Shown: piece after piece, positions 49,841-58,757 of the stretch
How the letters are laid out: the number at the start of each line of letters is the position of its first letter
How positions within the stretch are numbered: position 1 is the first letter of the stretch
Assembly: GCF_029637605.1 (NCBI RefSeq)
Contig: NZ_CP121261.1
Span: 3,224,001-3,288,000 of the forward strand
Origin: Achromobacter spanius
Lineage (GTDB): Bacteria; Pseudomonadota; Gammaproteobacteria; Burkholderiales; Burkholderiaceae_B
Reading direction: 5' to 3'
DNA length: 64,000 nucleotides
Notes under the pieces: model-generated
Database searches by the model: none
Told to the model about the DNA's origin: nothing
Seen by the model: the letters and a program-made list of their open reading frames with translations, nothing else
Made by a program: the position numbers and the translations under genes

Positions 49841-50569
49841 TTACGCCTTGCCCTTGGGCGTACAGGCGGCCGGCGGCGTGGTCCGGAACCCCTGCTGCGC
49901 AAGCTCGTGGCGCACGATGTCCACGGCCTTGAGTTGCGCGGCTTCGTCGTGGCGCGATGCCAGCCCCAGCACGACCAGCGCGCCTATGAAGGCGTCATCC
50001 GCGTCGAACACCGGCACGGCCACCGACGCCATTTCGGCGACCCGCTCAGACCGGGTCATGGCGTAGCCGTTTGCATGAATGCTGTCCGCCAGCGGCGTGA
50101 CCCCACCGGTAAAGGCGCGCAGCACATGCGCCGACGACCCGCCGTCTTTCAGGCTGATGCGCTTGCCGACTTCAACGTGGTGGCGCACTTCGCGCGAGGT
50201 GTTTTCGCGATACAGGCAGATGCGGTCTTCACCACTGCGCACGTACAGCGCCACCGTTTCGCCCGTCTGTTCCATGATGCTGCGCAACACCGGCTGCAAG
50301 CGCGAACCCAGGTCGAAGGTGTCGCGATAAAGCATGCCCATGTGCAAGAGCGCGGGCCCCAGCGCGTAGGTGCTGCTGTCAAAACGATGAATCATGCGCG
50401 CCTTGATGAACACGCCCAGCAGACGCAGCAAGGTGGCTTTGTCCAGCCCGGTGCGTTCGGCCAGGTCGCGCAGTGACAGGCGCAGATTGTTTTCGTCGAA
50501 GCATTCCAGAACGGAGATGCCGCGTTCGAGCACGCCGGCGGGCGGCTTAGGGGAATTCTCGCTTGACAC
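49841..50569 (-). CDS. IclR-family regulator (1), GTG start
   Basis: A 242-residue IclR protein. The winged HTH covers about residues 12-70 (GVLERGISVLECFDENNLRLSLRDLAERTGLDKATLLRLL) and the IclR effector domain about 75-225 (GETVALYVRSGEDRICLYRENTSREVRHHVEVG, AEMASVAVPVFDADDAFIGALVV). GTG 50569 is used because AGGAAG lies upstream and the HTH is complete. Two operator copies cover its own promoter region, so autoregulation and control of the divergent FAD-oxidase operon and of the PrpD gene are likely. Confidence 0.88.
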   Translation of the reverse strand: MSSENSPKPPAGVLERGISVLECFDENNLRLSLRDLAERTGLDKATLLRLLGVFIKARMIHRFDSSTYALGPALLHMGMLYRDTFDLGSRLQPVLRSIMEQTGETVALYVRSGEDRICLYRENTSREVRHHVEVGKRISLKDGGSSAHVLRAFTGGVTPLADSIHANGYAMTRSERVAEMASVAVPVFDADDAFIGALVVLGLASRHDEAAQLKAVDIVRHELAQQGFRTTPPAACTPKGKA

Positions 50570-50590
50570 GGTTTCGGATGCTTCCTATAG

Positions 50591-50624
50591 TTTTATTCAA
50601 TAAAAGACATTTTAACCAATGAAA
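50591..50624. promoter_or_regulatory. Paired IclR-type operator in the divergent spacer
   Basis: TTTTATT-C-AATAAAA (50591-50605) is a perfect 7+1+7 dyad. TTTTAAC-C-AATGAAA (50610-50624) follows with its centre 19 bp away. This duplicates the geometry at 48384-48417. The sites lie 22 bases before the IclR GTG and about 100 bases before the FAD-oxidase ATG. Confidence 0.7.
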
Positions 50625-50721
50625 CGAAAGTCGGCTACCGGACCAGGGACCGCCGCCTGCGTTTCGACCAGGAGACCACACGCGCCGCAGCGTTACGCCC
50701 GGCCGTGCGAACCGTAGCATT

Positions 50722-52167
50722 ATGCCCAATCAGAGTGATGCATTCGCCACGGCGCTGGGCGCCATCGTGGGCCCCGCGCAGGTACTGACGTCAGCGGCGG
50801 ACACGGCCCGCTACACGGCCGACTGGCGCCGCAACTTTCCCGGCGCGGCGCGGGCTGTGGTGCGCCCGGCCACTACACAGGAGGTGTCGCGCGTGGTGGC
50901 GCTGTGCGCCGCGCAAGGCGTGGCCGTGGTGCCGCAGGGCGGCAACACGGGGCTGGTGGGCGGATCCACGCCCGACGCCTCGGGCCGCGAACTGGTGCTG
51001 AGCCTGGACCGCATGACGGCGGTGCGCCGCGTGGATGCGCTGGACAACAGCATGACGCTGGAGGCCGGCTGCACGGTGCTTGCCGCGCAGCAGGCGGCCG
51101 CGAACGTGGGCCGCTTGTTTGCCCTGTCGCTGGCCTCGGAAGGCAGTGCCACGGTAGGCGGCGTCGTATCCACCAATGCGGGCGGCGAGCAGGTGCTGCG
51201 CTACGGCAACACGCGAGACCTGACGCTGGGCCTGGAAGTGGTGCTGGCCGACGGCAGCGTGCTTGCGCAACTGGGCACGCTGCGCAAGGACAACACCGGC
51301 TACGACCTGAAGCAATGGTTCATCGGCGCGGAAGGCACTTTGGGCGTGGTCACCGCCGCGTCATTCAAGCTGTACGCGCCGCCGCGCAAGGTGGTGACCG
51401 CCTGGGTGGCGGTGCCCACGCCGCAAGCGGCGGTGGATCTGCTGGCCCGGCTGACCGACGCCGTGGGCGAACGGGTCACGGCTTTTGAAATCATCGGCCG
51501 CCAGACCTTGACCCAAGTGCTTCTGCACCCCCTGGATGGCATGCGCGACCCCTTGGCCGAGCCCGCGCCCTGGATGGTGCTGTTCGATGTGTCTGAGACA
51601 TCGGCATTGATGGACCCCGAGCCCGCGGTGCACGGGGTGCTGGAAGCCGCCATGGAAGACGGCGGCGTGACCGATGCGGTGATCGCGGCCTCAAACCGCC
51701 AGGCGCATGAGCTATGGGCGTTGCGCGAACACGTGCCCGAGGCACAGCGGCTGGAGGGCCCGTCCATCAAGCACGACATCTCGGTGGCGGTGTCCCGCAT
51801 TCCCGAATTCATCGCCACCGCCGACAGCCGCTTGCAGGCGCTGATGCCCGGCATCCGCATCGTCTGCTTCGGCCATGTGGGCGACGGCAATCTTCACTAC
51901 AACCAAAGCAAGCCGCTGGCGATGGACGACGCCGCCTTTCGTGCCCAGGAAGATGCGGTGCATGACATCGTGCACGAAGTCGCCGCCGCGTTGGGCGGTT
52001 CGATTTCCGCCGAGCACGGCATTGGCCGGCTCAAGCAGCAAGCGTTCCTGCAATTCAAACCCGCCGTGTCCGTCGAGCTCATGCAGCGCATCAAGCAAGC
52101 GCTGGACCCGCGGGGCACCTTCAATCCGGGACGCCTGTTGCCGCGCCCCGCCCCCACGCTTTCCTAA
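50722..52167 (+). CDS. FAD-linked D-2-hydroxyacid dehydrogenase
   Basis: A 481-residue flavoprotein of the FAD_binding_4 / FAD-oxidase_C type. VVPQGGNTGLVGGSTPD (about residues 71-87) and SEGSATVGGVVSTNAGG bind FAD. GHVGDGNLHYN at 384-394 and SAEHGIG at 429-435 are the metal/substrate motifs of D-2-hydroxyglutarate and D-lactate dehydrogenases. Expected reaction: D-2-hydroxyacid to 2-oxoacid, electrons to a quinone, cytochrome or ETF. It is the first gene of a five-gene operon. The ribosome-binding site is weak. Confidence 0.9.
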   Translation: MPNQSDAFATALGAIVGPAQVLTSAADTARYTADWRRNFPGAARAVVRPATTQEVSRVVALCAAQGVAVVPQGGNTGLVGGSTPDASGRELVLSLDRMTAVRRVDALDNSMTLEAGCTVLAAQQAAANVGRLFALSLASEGSATVGGVVSTNAGGEQVLRYGNTRDLTLGLEVVLADGSVLAQLGTLRKDNTGYDLKQWFIGAEGTLGVVTAASFKLYAPPRKVVTAWVAVPTPQAAVDLLARLTDAVGERVTAFEIIGRQTLTQVLLHPLDGMRDPLAEPAPWMVLFDVSETSALMDPEPAVHGVLEAAMEDGGVTDAVIAASNRQAHELWALREHVPEAQRLEGPSIKHDISVAVSRIPEFIATADSRLQALMPGIRIVCFGHVGDGNLHYNQSKPLAMDDAAFRAQEDAVHDIVHEVAAALGGSISAEHGIGRLKQQAFLQFKPAVSVELMQRIKQALDPRGTFNPGRLLPRPAPTLS

Positions 52168-52185
52168 TCACCAGGACCCTGCGCC

Positions 52186-53550
52186 ATGCCCGTTTCCGTT
52201 TTCGATATGCAGTCGCTCCAGCATCTGTGGAGCACCGACGAACTGCGCGACATTTTCTCGGAAGAGAACCGCATCCAGAAGTGGCTGGACTTTGAAGCGG
52301 CGCTGGCCGAAGCCCAGGCCGAGCTGGGCATCATTCCAGAAGCCGCCGCCCGCGAGATTCGGGCGCAGGCCAAGATTTCCAACATCGACATCACGCAGAT
52401 GTCGGCCGAAATTCGCCGCATCAAGCATTCACTGGTGCCCGCGCTGAAGCAACTGCAGGCGCGTTGCGGCCCGGATCATGGCGAATGGGTGCACTACGGC
52501 GCCACCACGCAAGACGTGGTGGATACCGGCGTGGCCTTGCAGCTTAAGGAGGTGCATAGCGTCATCCTGCGCGACGTGACCGCAGTGGGGCAGGAACTGG
52601 CTCGCCTGGCACAAACGCATCGCGACACCCCCATGGCGGGGCGCACGCACGGCGTGCAGGCGCTGCCGATCACCTTCGGGCACAAGTGCGCGGTGTGGCT
52701 GGACGAGCTGTCGCGCCATCACGACCGCCTGAAAGAATGCGAAGCGCGCATGCTCGTCGGCATGGTGGCCGGCGCGGTAGGCAGCCAGGCCTCGCTGGGC
52801 GAACAGGCCGAAGAGGTCGAACGCCGCACGCTGGCCAAGCTGGGGCTGGCCGCGCCCGCCGTCAGTTGGGCACCGGCGCGCGACCGCTTCACCGAATACG
52901 CGCTGGTGCTGGCCATGCTGGGCGCCACCTTGTCGAAGATCGGCAACGAACTCTTCAACATGCAAAGAAACGAATTTGGCGAAGTGGAAGAGGCGTTCTC
53001 GGCGGGCAAGCTGGGGTCGTCCACCATGCCGCACAAACGCAATCCCACATCTGCTGAAAACCTGGCGGGCCTGTGCCGGCCCTTGCGCGCCAACGCGGCG
53101 CTGATGCTGGAAGGCATGGTGCAGGAAGGCGAACGCGACGGCGTTGCCTGGAAGATCGAATGGAAGGCCCTGCCCGAATGCTGCCTGATTGCCGGCGCCA
53201 TGCTGTTCCAGGCCAAGAACCTGCTGGCGGGCCTGCGGGTGGACGCGGACGCCATGGCACTGAACCTGGACCGCATGCGAGGCTACCTGCTGTCCGAACA
53301 CGTGATGCTGGAACTGTCCGAGCGCGTGGGCAAGCAGACCGCCCACGAATGGATCTACGACGCGTCCATGCACGGCATCACTCACAAGCTCGATTTCGCT
53401 CAGGCGCTGCGCCAGCATAAGGACCTGGCGGCGCTGCTGGGCGAAGCAGAGATTCTGCGCCTGACTGATCCCGCGGGTTACCTGGGACAGTGCGCCACCT
53501 CGGTGGACAGGGTGGTGCAGAAACATCAGACGGGATGGCTCGACGCCTGA
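52186..53550 (+). CDS. Fumarase/adenylosuccinate-lyase superfamily lyase (2)
   Basis: A 454-residue lyase that is a clear paralogue of the one at 1887. HYGATTQDVVDTG (about residues 104-116), GRTHGVQALPITFGHK and SSTMPHKRNP (278-287) are the three superfamily motifs; an RNPTSAEN follow-on and TDPAGYLGQ end complete the PcaB-like pattern. It should eliminate an amine, thiol or similar group from a succinate-type adduct, or cyclise a carboxymuconate. Neighbours acting on hydroxyacids and sulfur groups make a C-S or C-N adduct plausible (inference). CCAGGACC precedes the ATG; it is 18 bases after the FAD gene. Confidence 0.86.
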   Translation: MPVSVFDMQSLQHLWSTDELRDIFSEENRIQKWLDFEAALAEAQAELGIIPEAAAREIRAQAKISNIDITQMSAEIRRIKHSLVPALKQLQARCGPDHGEWVHYGATTQDVVDTGVALQLKEVHSVILRDVTAVGQELARLAQTHRDTPMAGRTHGVQALPITFGHKCAVWLDELSRHHDRLKECEARMLVGMVAGAVGSQASLGEQAEEVERRTLAKLGLAAPAVSWAPARDRFTEYALVLAMLGATLSKIGNELFNMQRNEFGEVEEAFSAGKLGSSTMPHKRNPTSAENLAGLCRPLRANAALMLEGMVQEGERDGVAWKIEWKALPECCLIAGAMLFQAKNLLAGLRVDADAMALNLDRMRGYLLSEHVMLELSERVGKQTAHEWIYDASMHGITHKLDFAQALRQHKDLAALLGEAEILRLTDPAGYLGQCATSVDRVVQKHQTGWLDA

Positions 53551-53589
53551 GCCTGACCCTGAAAAAAACAACACTGGAGACAAACAAAA

Positions 53590-54594
53590 ATGGGCAATTC
53601 TTTGGCAAGCCGGTTTGTCCGGCAGTTTGGGGGCCGCGCCATCATGGTGGCGGGGCTGGGTTTGGCCAGCTTGGCCGGGGGCACGGCGCACGCCGCGTTT
53701 CCCGACCGCCCCATCACGTTGGTGGTGGGCTTTCCACCGGGTGGCGGCGGCGACCTTTACGGACGCCTGATCGCCACCGCCCTGGGTAAAGAGATCGGCC
53801 AGACCGTCATTGTTGAAAACCGCCCCGGCGCGGGTGGCAACATCGCCGCGGGCCTGGTCGCCAAGGCGGCCCCGGACGGCTACACCATCCTGCTGGCCAT
53901 GAGCGGCAACCTGGCGGTGTCGCCCGCCTTGAAGCCCAAGACCCTGCCCTACAAGGTGCCCGACGACTTTGCACCGATCGGCTTGATCCTGGAAGCGCCG
54001 CACGGCCTGTTCGTGGCCACGCAGTCGCGCTTCAAGACTGCCCAGGAAGTGATCAAGGCCGCCCAGCAAAAGGAGCTGACTTTCGCCTCCACCGGCACGG
54101 GCGGGGCTGCCCACATCGGCATGGAAACCATCAAAGAGCTGGGGCACCTGAAGCTGCTGCACGTGCCGTACAAAGGCTCCGGCCCGGCCATCACCGACAT
54201 GATGGGCGGGCAGATCGATATGTTCTTCGCCACCGCATCGCCCCTGGTACCGCAGGTGCAGCAAGGCCAGTTACGCGTGCTTGCCCTGACCGGCAACAAG
54301 CGCAGCCCGATCCTGCCGGACGTGCCCACGTTCAAGGAACTGGGCATCAACATGACGATGACGCAGTGGTACGGCCTGGTGGCGCCCGCCGGCACACCGC
54401 CCGAAATCGTCAAGGTGCTGTCCGAAAACCTGTCGCGCGCCTTGAAAGAGCCGTCGGTGCAGAACGCCATCCGCAAGGACTCCGCCATGGAACACGACTT
54501 GCCGATGGACCAGTTCAAGCAGTACATCGTGGAAGACATCGCCAACTACCGCAAAGCCGCCACCCCCGCCCTGCTCAAGCAGATCGGGCAATAG
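53590..54594 (+). CDS. Bug/TctC-family periplasmic substrate-binding protein (4)
   Basis: A 334-residue receptor. The signal region is long (MGNSLASRFVRQFGGR, then a hydrophobic core ending GTAHAA). FPDRPITLVVGFPPGGGGDLYGR is the first ligand loop, with GGGGD in place of GGxTD, followed by ENRPGAGGNIAAGLVAKAAPDGYT and HVPYKGSGPAITDMMGGQIDMFF. CTGGAGACAAACAAAA precedes the ATG. It sits between the lyase and rhodanese genes and should deliver the substrate of this operon; its membrane partners are not in the window. Confidence 0.93.
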   Translation: MGNSLASRFVRQFGGRAIMVAGLGLASLAGGTAHAAFPDRPITLVVGFPPGGGGDLYGRLIATALGKEIGQTVIVENRPGAGGNIAAGLVAKAAPDGYTILLAMSGNLAVSPALKPKTLPYKVPDDFAPIGLILEAPHGLFVATQSRFKTAQEVIKAAQQKELTFASTGTGGAAHIGMETIKELGHLKLLHVPYKGSGPAITDMMGGQIDMFFATASPLVPQVQQGQLRVLALTGNKRSPILPDVPTFKELGINMTMTQWYGLVAPAGTPPEIVKVLSENLSRALKEPSVQNAIRKDSAMEHDLPMDQFKQYIVEDIANYRKAATPALLKQIGQ

Positions 54595-54609
54595 CATCAG
54601 GAGATCTAC

Positions 54610-55473
54610 ATGCGCAACACCTTGATTGGCGTGGACGAGCTGCACCGCGCCTTGGGCCAGGCCGGGCGGGACGACATCGTGGTCCTGGACTGCGGCTTTG
54701 ACCTGACGGACCCGCAAGCGGGGCGCCGCCAGTACGAAGCCGGCCATATCCCCGGCGCGGCCTACGTGCATCTGGACGACACGCTCAGCGGCGTGAAGAC
54801 AGGCAAGAACGGGCGCCACCCCTTGCCGGATCGCGCCGGGTTCGCCCGCGCGATGGCCGCGCTGGGCATCGGCAGCCAGACGCAGGTGGTCGCCTACGAC
54901 AACGCCGGTGGCATGTTCGCCGCGCGCCTGTGGTGGCTGCTGCGCTGGCTTGGCCACGACGCCGTGGCGGTGCTGGACGGCGGCGTCGCCGCATGGACGG
55001 CCGCGGGCTATCGGCTCACCACGGAGGCGCCGCCCAAGCGGGCCGCCGGCCAACTGCCGGTTGGCGACAGCCTTCAGCCCACGATCGACTACGCGCAATT
55101 GCGCCAGGCGCTGGGCGCGGGCAGGCACGTCGTGCTGGATGCGCGCGCGCCGGACCGCTATCGCGGTGAAAACGAAACGCTGGACGCGGTGGGCGGCCAC
55201 ATACCCGGCGCCCGCAATCGCTTCTTCCGCGACAACCTTGCTCCCGACGGCCGCTTTCTGGCGCCCGAACAACTGCGTCAGGAGTTCACCGCGCACATGA
55301 ATGGCCGCGCACCGGCCGACGTCATCAACCAGTGCGGCTCCGGCGTGACCGCCTGCCACAACCTGCTTGCCATGGAAGTCGCCGGACTGACGGGCGCGGC
55401 CCTGTACCCCGGCTCGTGGAGCGAATGGAGCGCGCAAGCCGACGCGCCTGTCGCCACCGGCCCTGATGCGTAA
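54610..55473 (+). CDS. Two-domain rhodanese-like sulfurtransferase
   Basis: A 287-residue protein with two rhodanese domains. Domain 1 (about 5-130) has YEAGHIPGAAYVHLDD and lacks a catalytic cysteine. Domain 2 (about 150-280) has VLDARAPDRYRG, GGHIPGARNRFFRDNL and the active-site loop CGSGVTA with Cys242, as in 3-mercaptopyruvate or thiosulfate sulfurtransferases. It moves sulfane sulfur to cyanide, thiols or proteins. Its presence in a lyase-Mo-reductase operon hints at sulfur chemistry. CAGGAGATCTAC precedes the ATG; the Mo gene starts 6 bases after its stop. Confidence 0.92.
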   Translation: MRNTLIGVDELHRALGQAGRDDIVVLDCGFDLTDPQAGRRQYEAGHIPGAAYVHLDDTLSGVKTGKNGRHPLPDRAGFARAMAALGIGSQTQVVAYDNAGGMFAARLWWLLRWLGHDAVAVLDGGVAAWTAAGYRLTTEAPPKRAAGQLPVGDSLQPTIDYAQLRQALGAGRHVVLDARAPDRYRGENETLDAVGGHIPGARNRFFRDNLAPDGRFLAPEQLRQEFTAHMNGRAPADVINQCGSGVTACHNLLAMEVAGLTGAALYPGSWSEWSAQADAPVATGPDA

Positions 55474-55479
55474 ACCCTC

Positions 55480-57816
55480 ATGAACGCCCCCGTCCTCCCG
55501 CCGGCCCGTCCGGACACCGACAGCAAGCCCCACAGCGCCCACTGGGGCGTGTTTTCCGCCGCCTGGAAAGACGGCGCGCTGAAGGTGTTGCCGTATCCCG
55601 GTGACCCCGACCCCAACCCGCTTATCCAGAACTTCACCAACGCGCTGGACCACCCCGTGCGCGTCACCGCGCCCATGGTGCGGCGCGGCTGGCTGGAACG
55701 CGGGCCGGGGCCGGACGCCAGCCGGGGCCGCGACGACTACGTGCAAGTGACTTGGGACCATGCGCTGGACCTGCTGGCCGCTGAACTACAGCGCGTCAAG
55801 GATCTGCATGGGGCGGAGGGCGTGTTCGGCGGGTCTTACGGCTGGTCCAGCGCGGGCCGCTTTCATCATGCCCAAAGCCAGGTGCACCGCTTCCTGAATA
55901 CGGCGCTGGGCGGCTACGTGCGTTCGGTCAACAGCTACAGCGCGGGCGCGTCGGGCGTGATCCTGCCGCATATCCTGGGCAGCATGGACGACGTGGCGCG
56001 CCGCAACGTCACGTGGGAACAGATCGTGCCGCACACCGACGTAGTGCTGGCGTTCGGCGGCATGGCGTTGAAGAATTCGCGCGTGGCCAGCGGCGGCATC
56101 AGCCGCCACATCGAACGCGAGTCCATGCGCCAGGCTGCCGCGCGCGGTTGCCGTTTTATCAACATCAGCCCCTTGTCCAGCGACTTCCCCGAAGACGCCA
56201 ATGCGCAATGGGTGCAGGCCGTGCCGGGCACCGATGTGGCGCTGATGCTGGCCCTGGTGCACCACGTTGTCGCCAACGGCTGGCATGACCAAGCCTTTCT
56301 GGCCGAGTTCTGCGACGGCTGGGAAGGCTTTGAAGACTATCTGATGGGCCGGCAGGACGGGCAAGCCAAGGACGCGAACTGGGCCGCCCCCCTTTGCGGC
56401 CTGCCGGCGGCAAAGATCACTGAACTGGCGCACCTGTTGCCCGGCAAGCGCGTGCTGGTGACCGTTTCACATTCCTTGCAGCGCGCCGAACACGGCGAGC
56501 AGCCGGTCTGGATGGCCGCCGTGCTGGCGGCCGCCTTGGGCCAACTGGGTTTGCCCGGCGGGGGTTACGCCTATGCGCTGGGCACGCTGGCGCACTACGG
56601 CAAGCGCAGCAACGCCGTGCCGGTGGCGTCATTGCCGCAAGGCATGAATGGCGTGAAGGACTTCATTCCTGTCGCGCGTATTGCCGACATGCTGCTGCAT
56701 CCCGGCCAGCCCTTTGACTACAACGGCAAGCGCATGCGGTATCCCCATATCCGCCTGGCGTATTGGGCGGGCGGCAACCCTTTCCATCATCATCAGGACC
56801 TCAAGCGCCTGACCCGCGCGTTCGCCACGCTGGACACCTTCATCGTCCATGAAATTGGCTGGACCGCCACCGCGCGCCATGCCGACATCGTGCTGCCCTG
56901 CACGATGACACTGGAACGCGAAGACATCGGCGGTTCGGCAACCGACCCGCTGCTGGTGGCCATGCACCGCATCGCCGCGCCCAATGCGCAGGCGCGCGAT
57001 GACTACGACATTTTCGCGGACCTCTCCGACCGGCTGGGCACGCGTGATGCCTTTACCGAAGGACGCACCAGCGGCGAATGGCTGCGTCATTTGTACGAGC
57101 GGACGCGGTCGGCCTTGCAAGACCAAGGCCTGGAAGCGCCCAGCTTCGAGCAGTTCTGGGAGCGGGGCGAATTGCCGCTACCCCAACAAGACGACGACGG
57201 CGGCATCTTGCGCGCCTTCCGCGATGACCCGACCGGCAAACCCTTGCCCACGCCTAGCGGCAAGGTGCAGATCAGTTCCCAGGTGATCGCGGGCTTTGGC
57301 TATGCGGACTGCCCCGGCCACCCGGCGTGGTTGCCGCCCGAAGACGCGCCCACGCCTGACTACCCTTTGTTTCTGGTGGCCAATCAACCTGCTACCCGGC
57401 TGCATAGCCAACTGGACTTTGGCGCGCACAGCGTGTCGCAAAAGCGGCAAGACCGTGAAGTGTGCACGCTGCACCCCCAGGACGCCGCCGCGCGCGGCAT
57501 TGCGGAAGGCGACATCGTGCGGCTGTTCAATGCGCGTGGCGCCTGCCTGGCCAGCGCCACCCTCAGCACGGCCATCATGCCCGGCGTGGCGCAACTGCCC
57601 ACCGGCGCCTGGTACGACCCGGTGACAGATGCCAGCGGCAACGTGGTGCTGTGCGGCCACGGCAACCCGAACATTTTGACGCGCGACGTCGGCACATCGT
57701 CGCTGGCGCAAGGGTGCAGCGGGCAACTGACGGCCGTGCAGGTTGAGCGCTATGACGGCGTGTTGCCGCCCATGCGGGCGTTTGATCCGCCGCGAGCGGT
57801 GGAGATGGATGGGTAG
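55480..57816 (+). CDS. Molybdopterin oxidoreductase of the DMSO/TMAO/biotin-sulfoxide reductase type
   Basis: A 778-residue bis-MGD enzyme. There is no N-terminal Tat signal and no Fe-S cysteine motif, as in cytoplasmic BisC. SVNSYSAGASGVILPHILG holds Ser154, in the place of the Mo-ligating serine of DMSO reductase. Later come FGGMALKNSRVASGG, MAYWAGGNPFHHHQD-type YWAGGNPFHHHQDLKRL, NPxxT-like segments and FLVANQPATRLHSQLD with GTSSLAQGCSGQLTAV at the C-terminal molydopterin domain. Expected to reduce an S- or N-oxide. It is the last gene of the operon and converges on IclR 2 with a 13-base gap. Confidence 0.88.
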   Translation: MNAPVLPPARPDTDSKPHSAHWGVFSAAWKDGALKVLPYPGDPDPNPLIQNFTNALDHPVRVTAPMVRRGWLERGPGPDASRGRDDYVQVTWDHALDLLAAELQRVKDLHGAEGVFGGSYGWSSAGRFHHAQSQVHRFLNTALGGYVRSVNSYSAGASGVILPHILGSMDDVARRNVTWEQIVPHTDVVLAFGGMALKNSRVASGGISRHIERESMRQAAARGCRFINISPLSSDFPEDANAQWVQAVPGTDVALMLALVHHVVANGWHDQAFLAEFCDGWEGFEDYLMGRQDGQAKDANWAAPLCGLPAAKITELAHLLPGKRVLVTVSHSLQRAEHGEQPVWMAAVLAAALGQLGLPGGGYAYALGTLAHYGKRSNAVPVASLPQGMNGVKDFIPVARIADMLLHPGQPFDYNGKRMRYPHIRLAYWAGGNPFHHHQDLKRLTRAFATLDTFIVHEIGWTATARHADIVLPCTMTLEREDIGGSATDPLLVAMHRIAAPNAQARDDYDIFADLSDRLGTRDAFTEGRTSGEWLRHLYERTRSALQDQGLEAPSFEQFWERGELPLPQQDDDGGILRAFRDDPTGKPLPTPSGKVQISSQVIAGFGYADCPGHPAWLPPEDAPTPDYPLFLVANQPATRLHSQLDFGAHSVSQKRQDREVCTLHPQDAAARGIAEGDIVRLFNARGACLASATLSTAIMPGVAQLPTGAWYDPVTDASGNVVLCGHGNPNILTRDVGTSSLAQGCSGQLTAVQVERYDGVLPPMRAFDPPRAVEMDG

Positions 57817-57829
57817 CGGGATCGTCTGG

Positions 57830-58663
57830 CTACGCCGCCCCACCCTGCCGCGCGCCCATCATCGAGCGCGACAGGCGGCTGGCCGTGGAAAGAATGGCCT
57901 CTTTATGGCCAAGCAGCACCGCTTCGTTCAAGCGCGAGATCGGGCCCGAGATGCAGATGGCGCCCAGCAAGGTCCAATTGATGCCATAGACCGGCGCGGA
58001 AATACTGGACACTTCCGCGTCGCGCTCGCCCAGCGAAATCATGTAGCCGGCGCGCCGCACGGCCTCGTACTCTTCGCCTGCTTCGCCTGAGAACGCCAAC
58101 AGCACGCGGCCCGGGCTGCCCAGGTTCAAGGGCAACGCCGCGCCCACGCGCACGTGATGGCGGATGGACTTCGGCCCTTCCACGCGCGCCATGCAAATTC
58201 GCTGATTGCCCTCGCGCACGTAGAACGTTGCGCTTTCCCCGGTTGCGCCCGACAGCTCTCGCAGTACGGGCTGCACCAATTCCTGCACGTTGAAGGTGGC
58301 CTGATAGCAGGCGCCCAGCCAACCGGCCGCCCGCGCCAGGCGCCACGTGCCGTCCGCGCGCTGCGCCAGGTAGTCGTCCATGGCCAAGGTGCGCGCCAGG
58401 CGCAACACCGTGGACCGGTGGCAGCCCGTGCGGCGGCTCAGTTCCGCCAGCGTCAAGTGCGCATCGTCGATACCGAAGGCTTCCAGGATGCGCATTGCCC
58501 GCCTGACCGCGACCACGCCTTCTTCGGGCGCATCGTCTTCGGGGGCAACGTCTTCAGTCAAGCGCGCGTCTTCCATGGCGTCATCCGTGGTGACTTTCCG
58601 CTTGGTTTTATCCACTTTGCCGACCTTCTTACCACCGCTTTTGCTGTCTTTGGTATCGACCAT
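57830..58663 (-). CDS. IclR-family regulator (2) with charged N-terminal extension
   Basis: A 277-residue IclR protein. Residues about 1-22 are lysine-rich (DSKSGGKKVGKVDKTKRK), 26-46 are acidic, and the HTH covers about 50-105 (AVRRAMRILEAFGIDDAHLTLAELSRRTGCHRSTVLRLA). The effector domain ends near 265 (ATFYVREGNQRICMARVEG, SSISAPVYGINWTLLGAICISGP). It is divergent from the Bug-LigI operon. ATG 58663, ATG 58675 or GTG 58714 could be the start; none has a good ribosome-binding site. Confidence 0.82.
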   Translation of the reverse strand: MVDTKDSKSGGKKVGKVDKTKRKVTTDDAMEDARLTEDVAPEDDAPEEGVVAVRRAMRILEAFGIDDAHLTLAELSRRTGCHRSTVLRLARTLAMDDYLAQRADGTWRLARAAGWLGACYQATFNVQELVQPVLRELSGATGESATFYVREGNQRICMARVEGPKSIRHHVRVGAALPLNLGSPGRVLLAFSGEAGEEYEAVRRAGYMISLGERDAEVSSISAPVYGINWTLLGAICISGPISRLNEAVLLGHKEAILSTASRLSRSMMGARQGGAA

Positions 58664-58677
58664 GGTATGCAACATGT

Positions 58678-58690
58678 TTCGCTGTACGAA
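58678..58690. promoter_or_regulatory. TTCG-N5-CGAA dyad next to IclR 2
   Basis: TTCGCTGTACGAA lies between the IclR 2 start region and the Bug start at 58758. IclR operators are often short dyads of this kind. A wider TGTTTCG ... CGGAACA pair (58675-58713) surrounds it. It differs entirely from the IclR 1 operator. Confidence 0.42.
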
Positions 58691-58757
58691 CCTGGATTGT
58701 ATTAGGCGGAACACGATCGCACAATGCGCGGATCAAAACAACGACTGGAGACAAACC

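Noticed and set aside
52429..54264. Long open frame (611 codons) on the minus strand across the lyase and Bug genes
   Set aside because: It is antisense to two well-supported genes, has H/Q/R-rich composition and no family motif; a typical GC-rich shadow frame. The same applies to the long antisense frames at 43114-44652, 44678-46138, 23798-24886 and 29013-30170.
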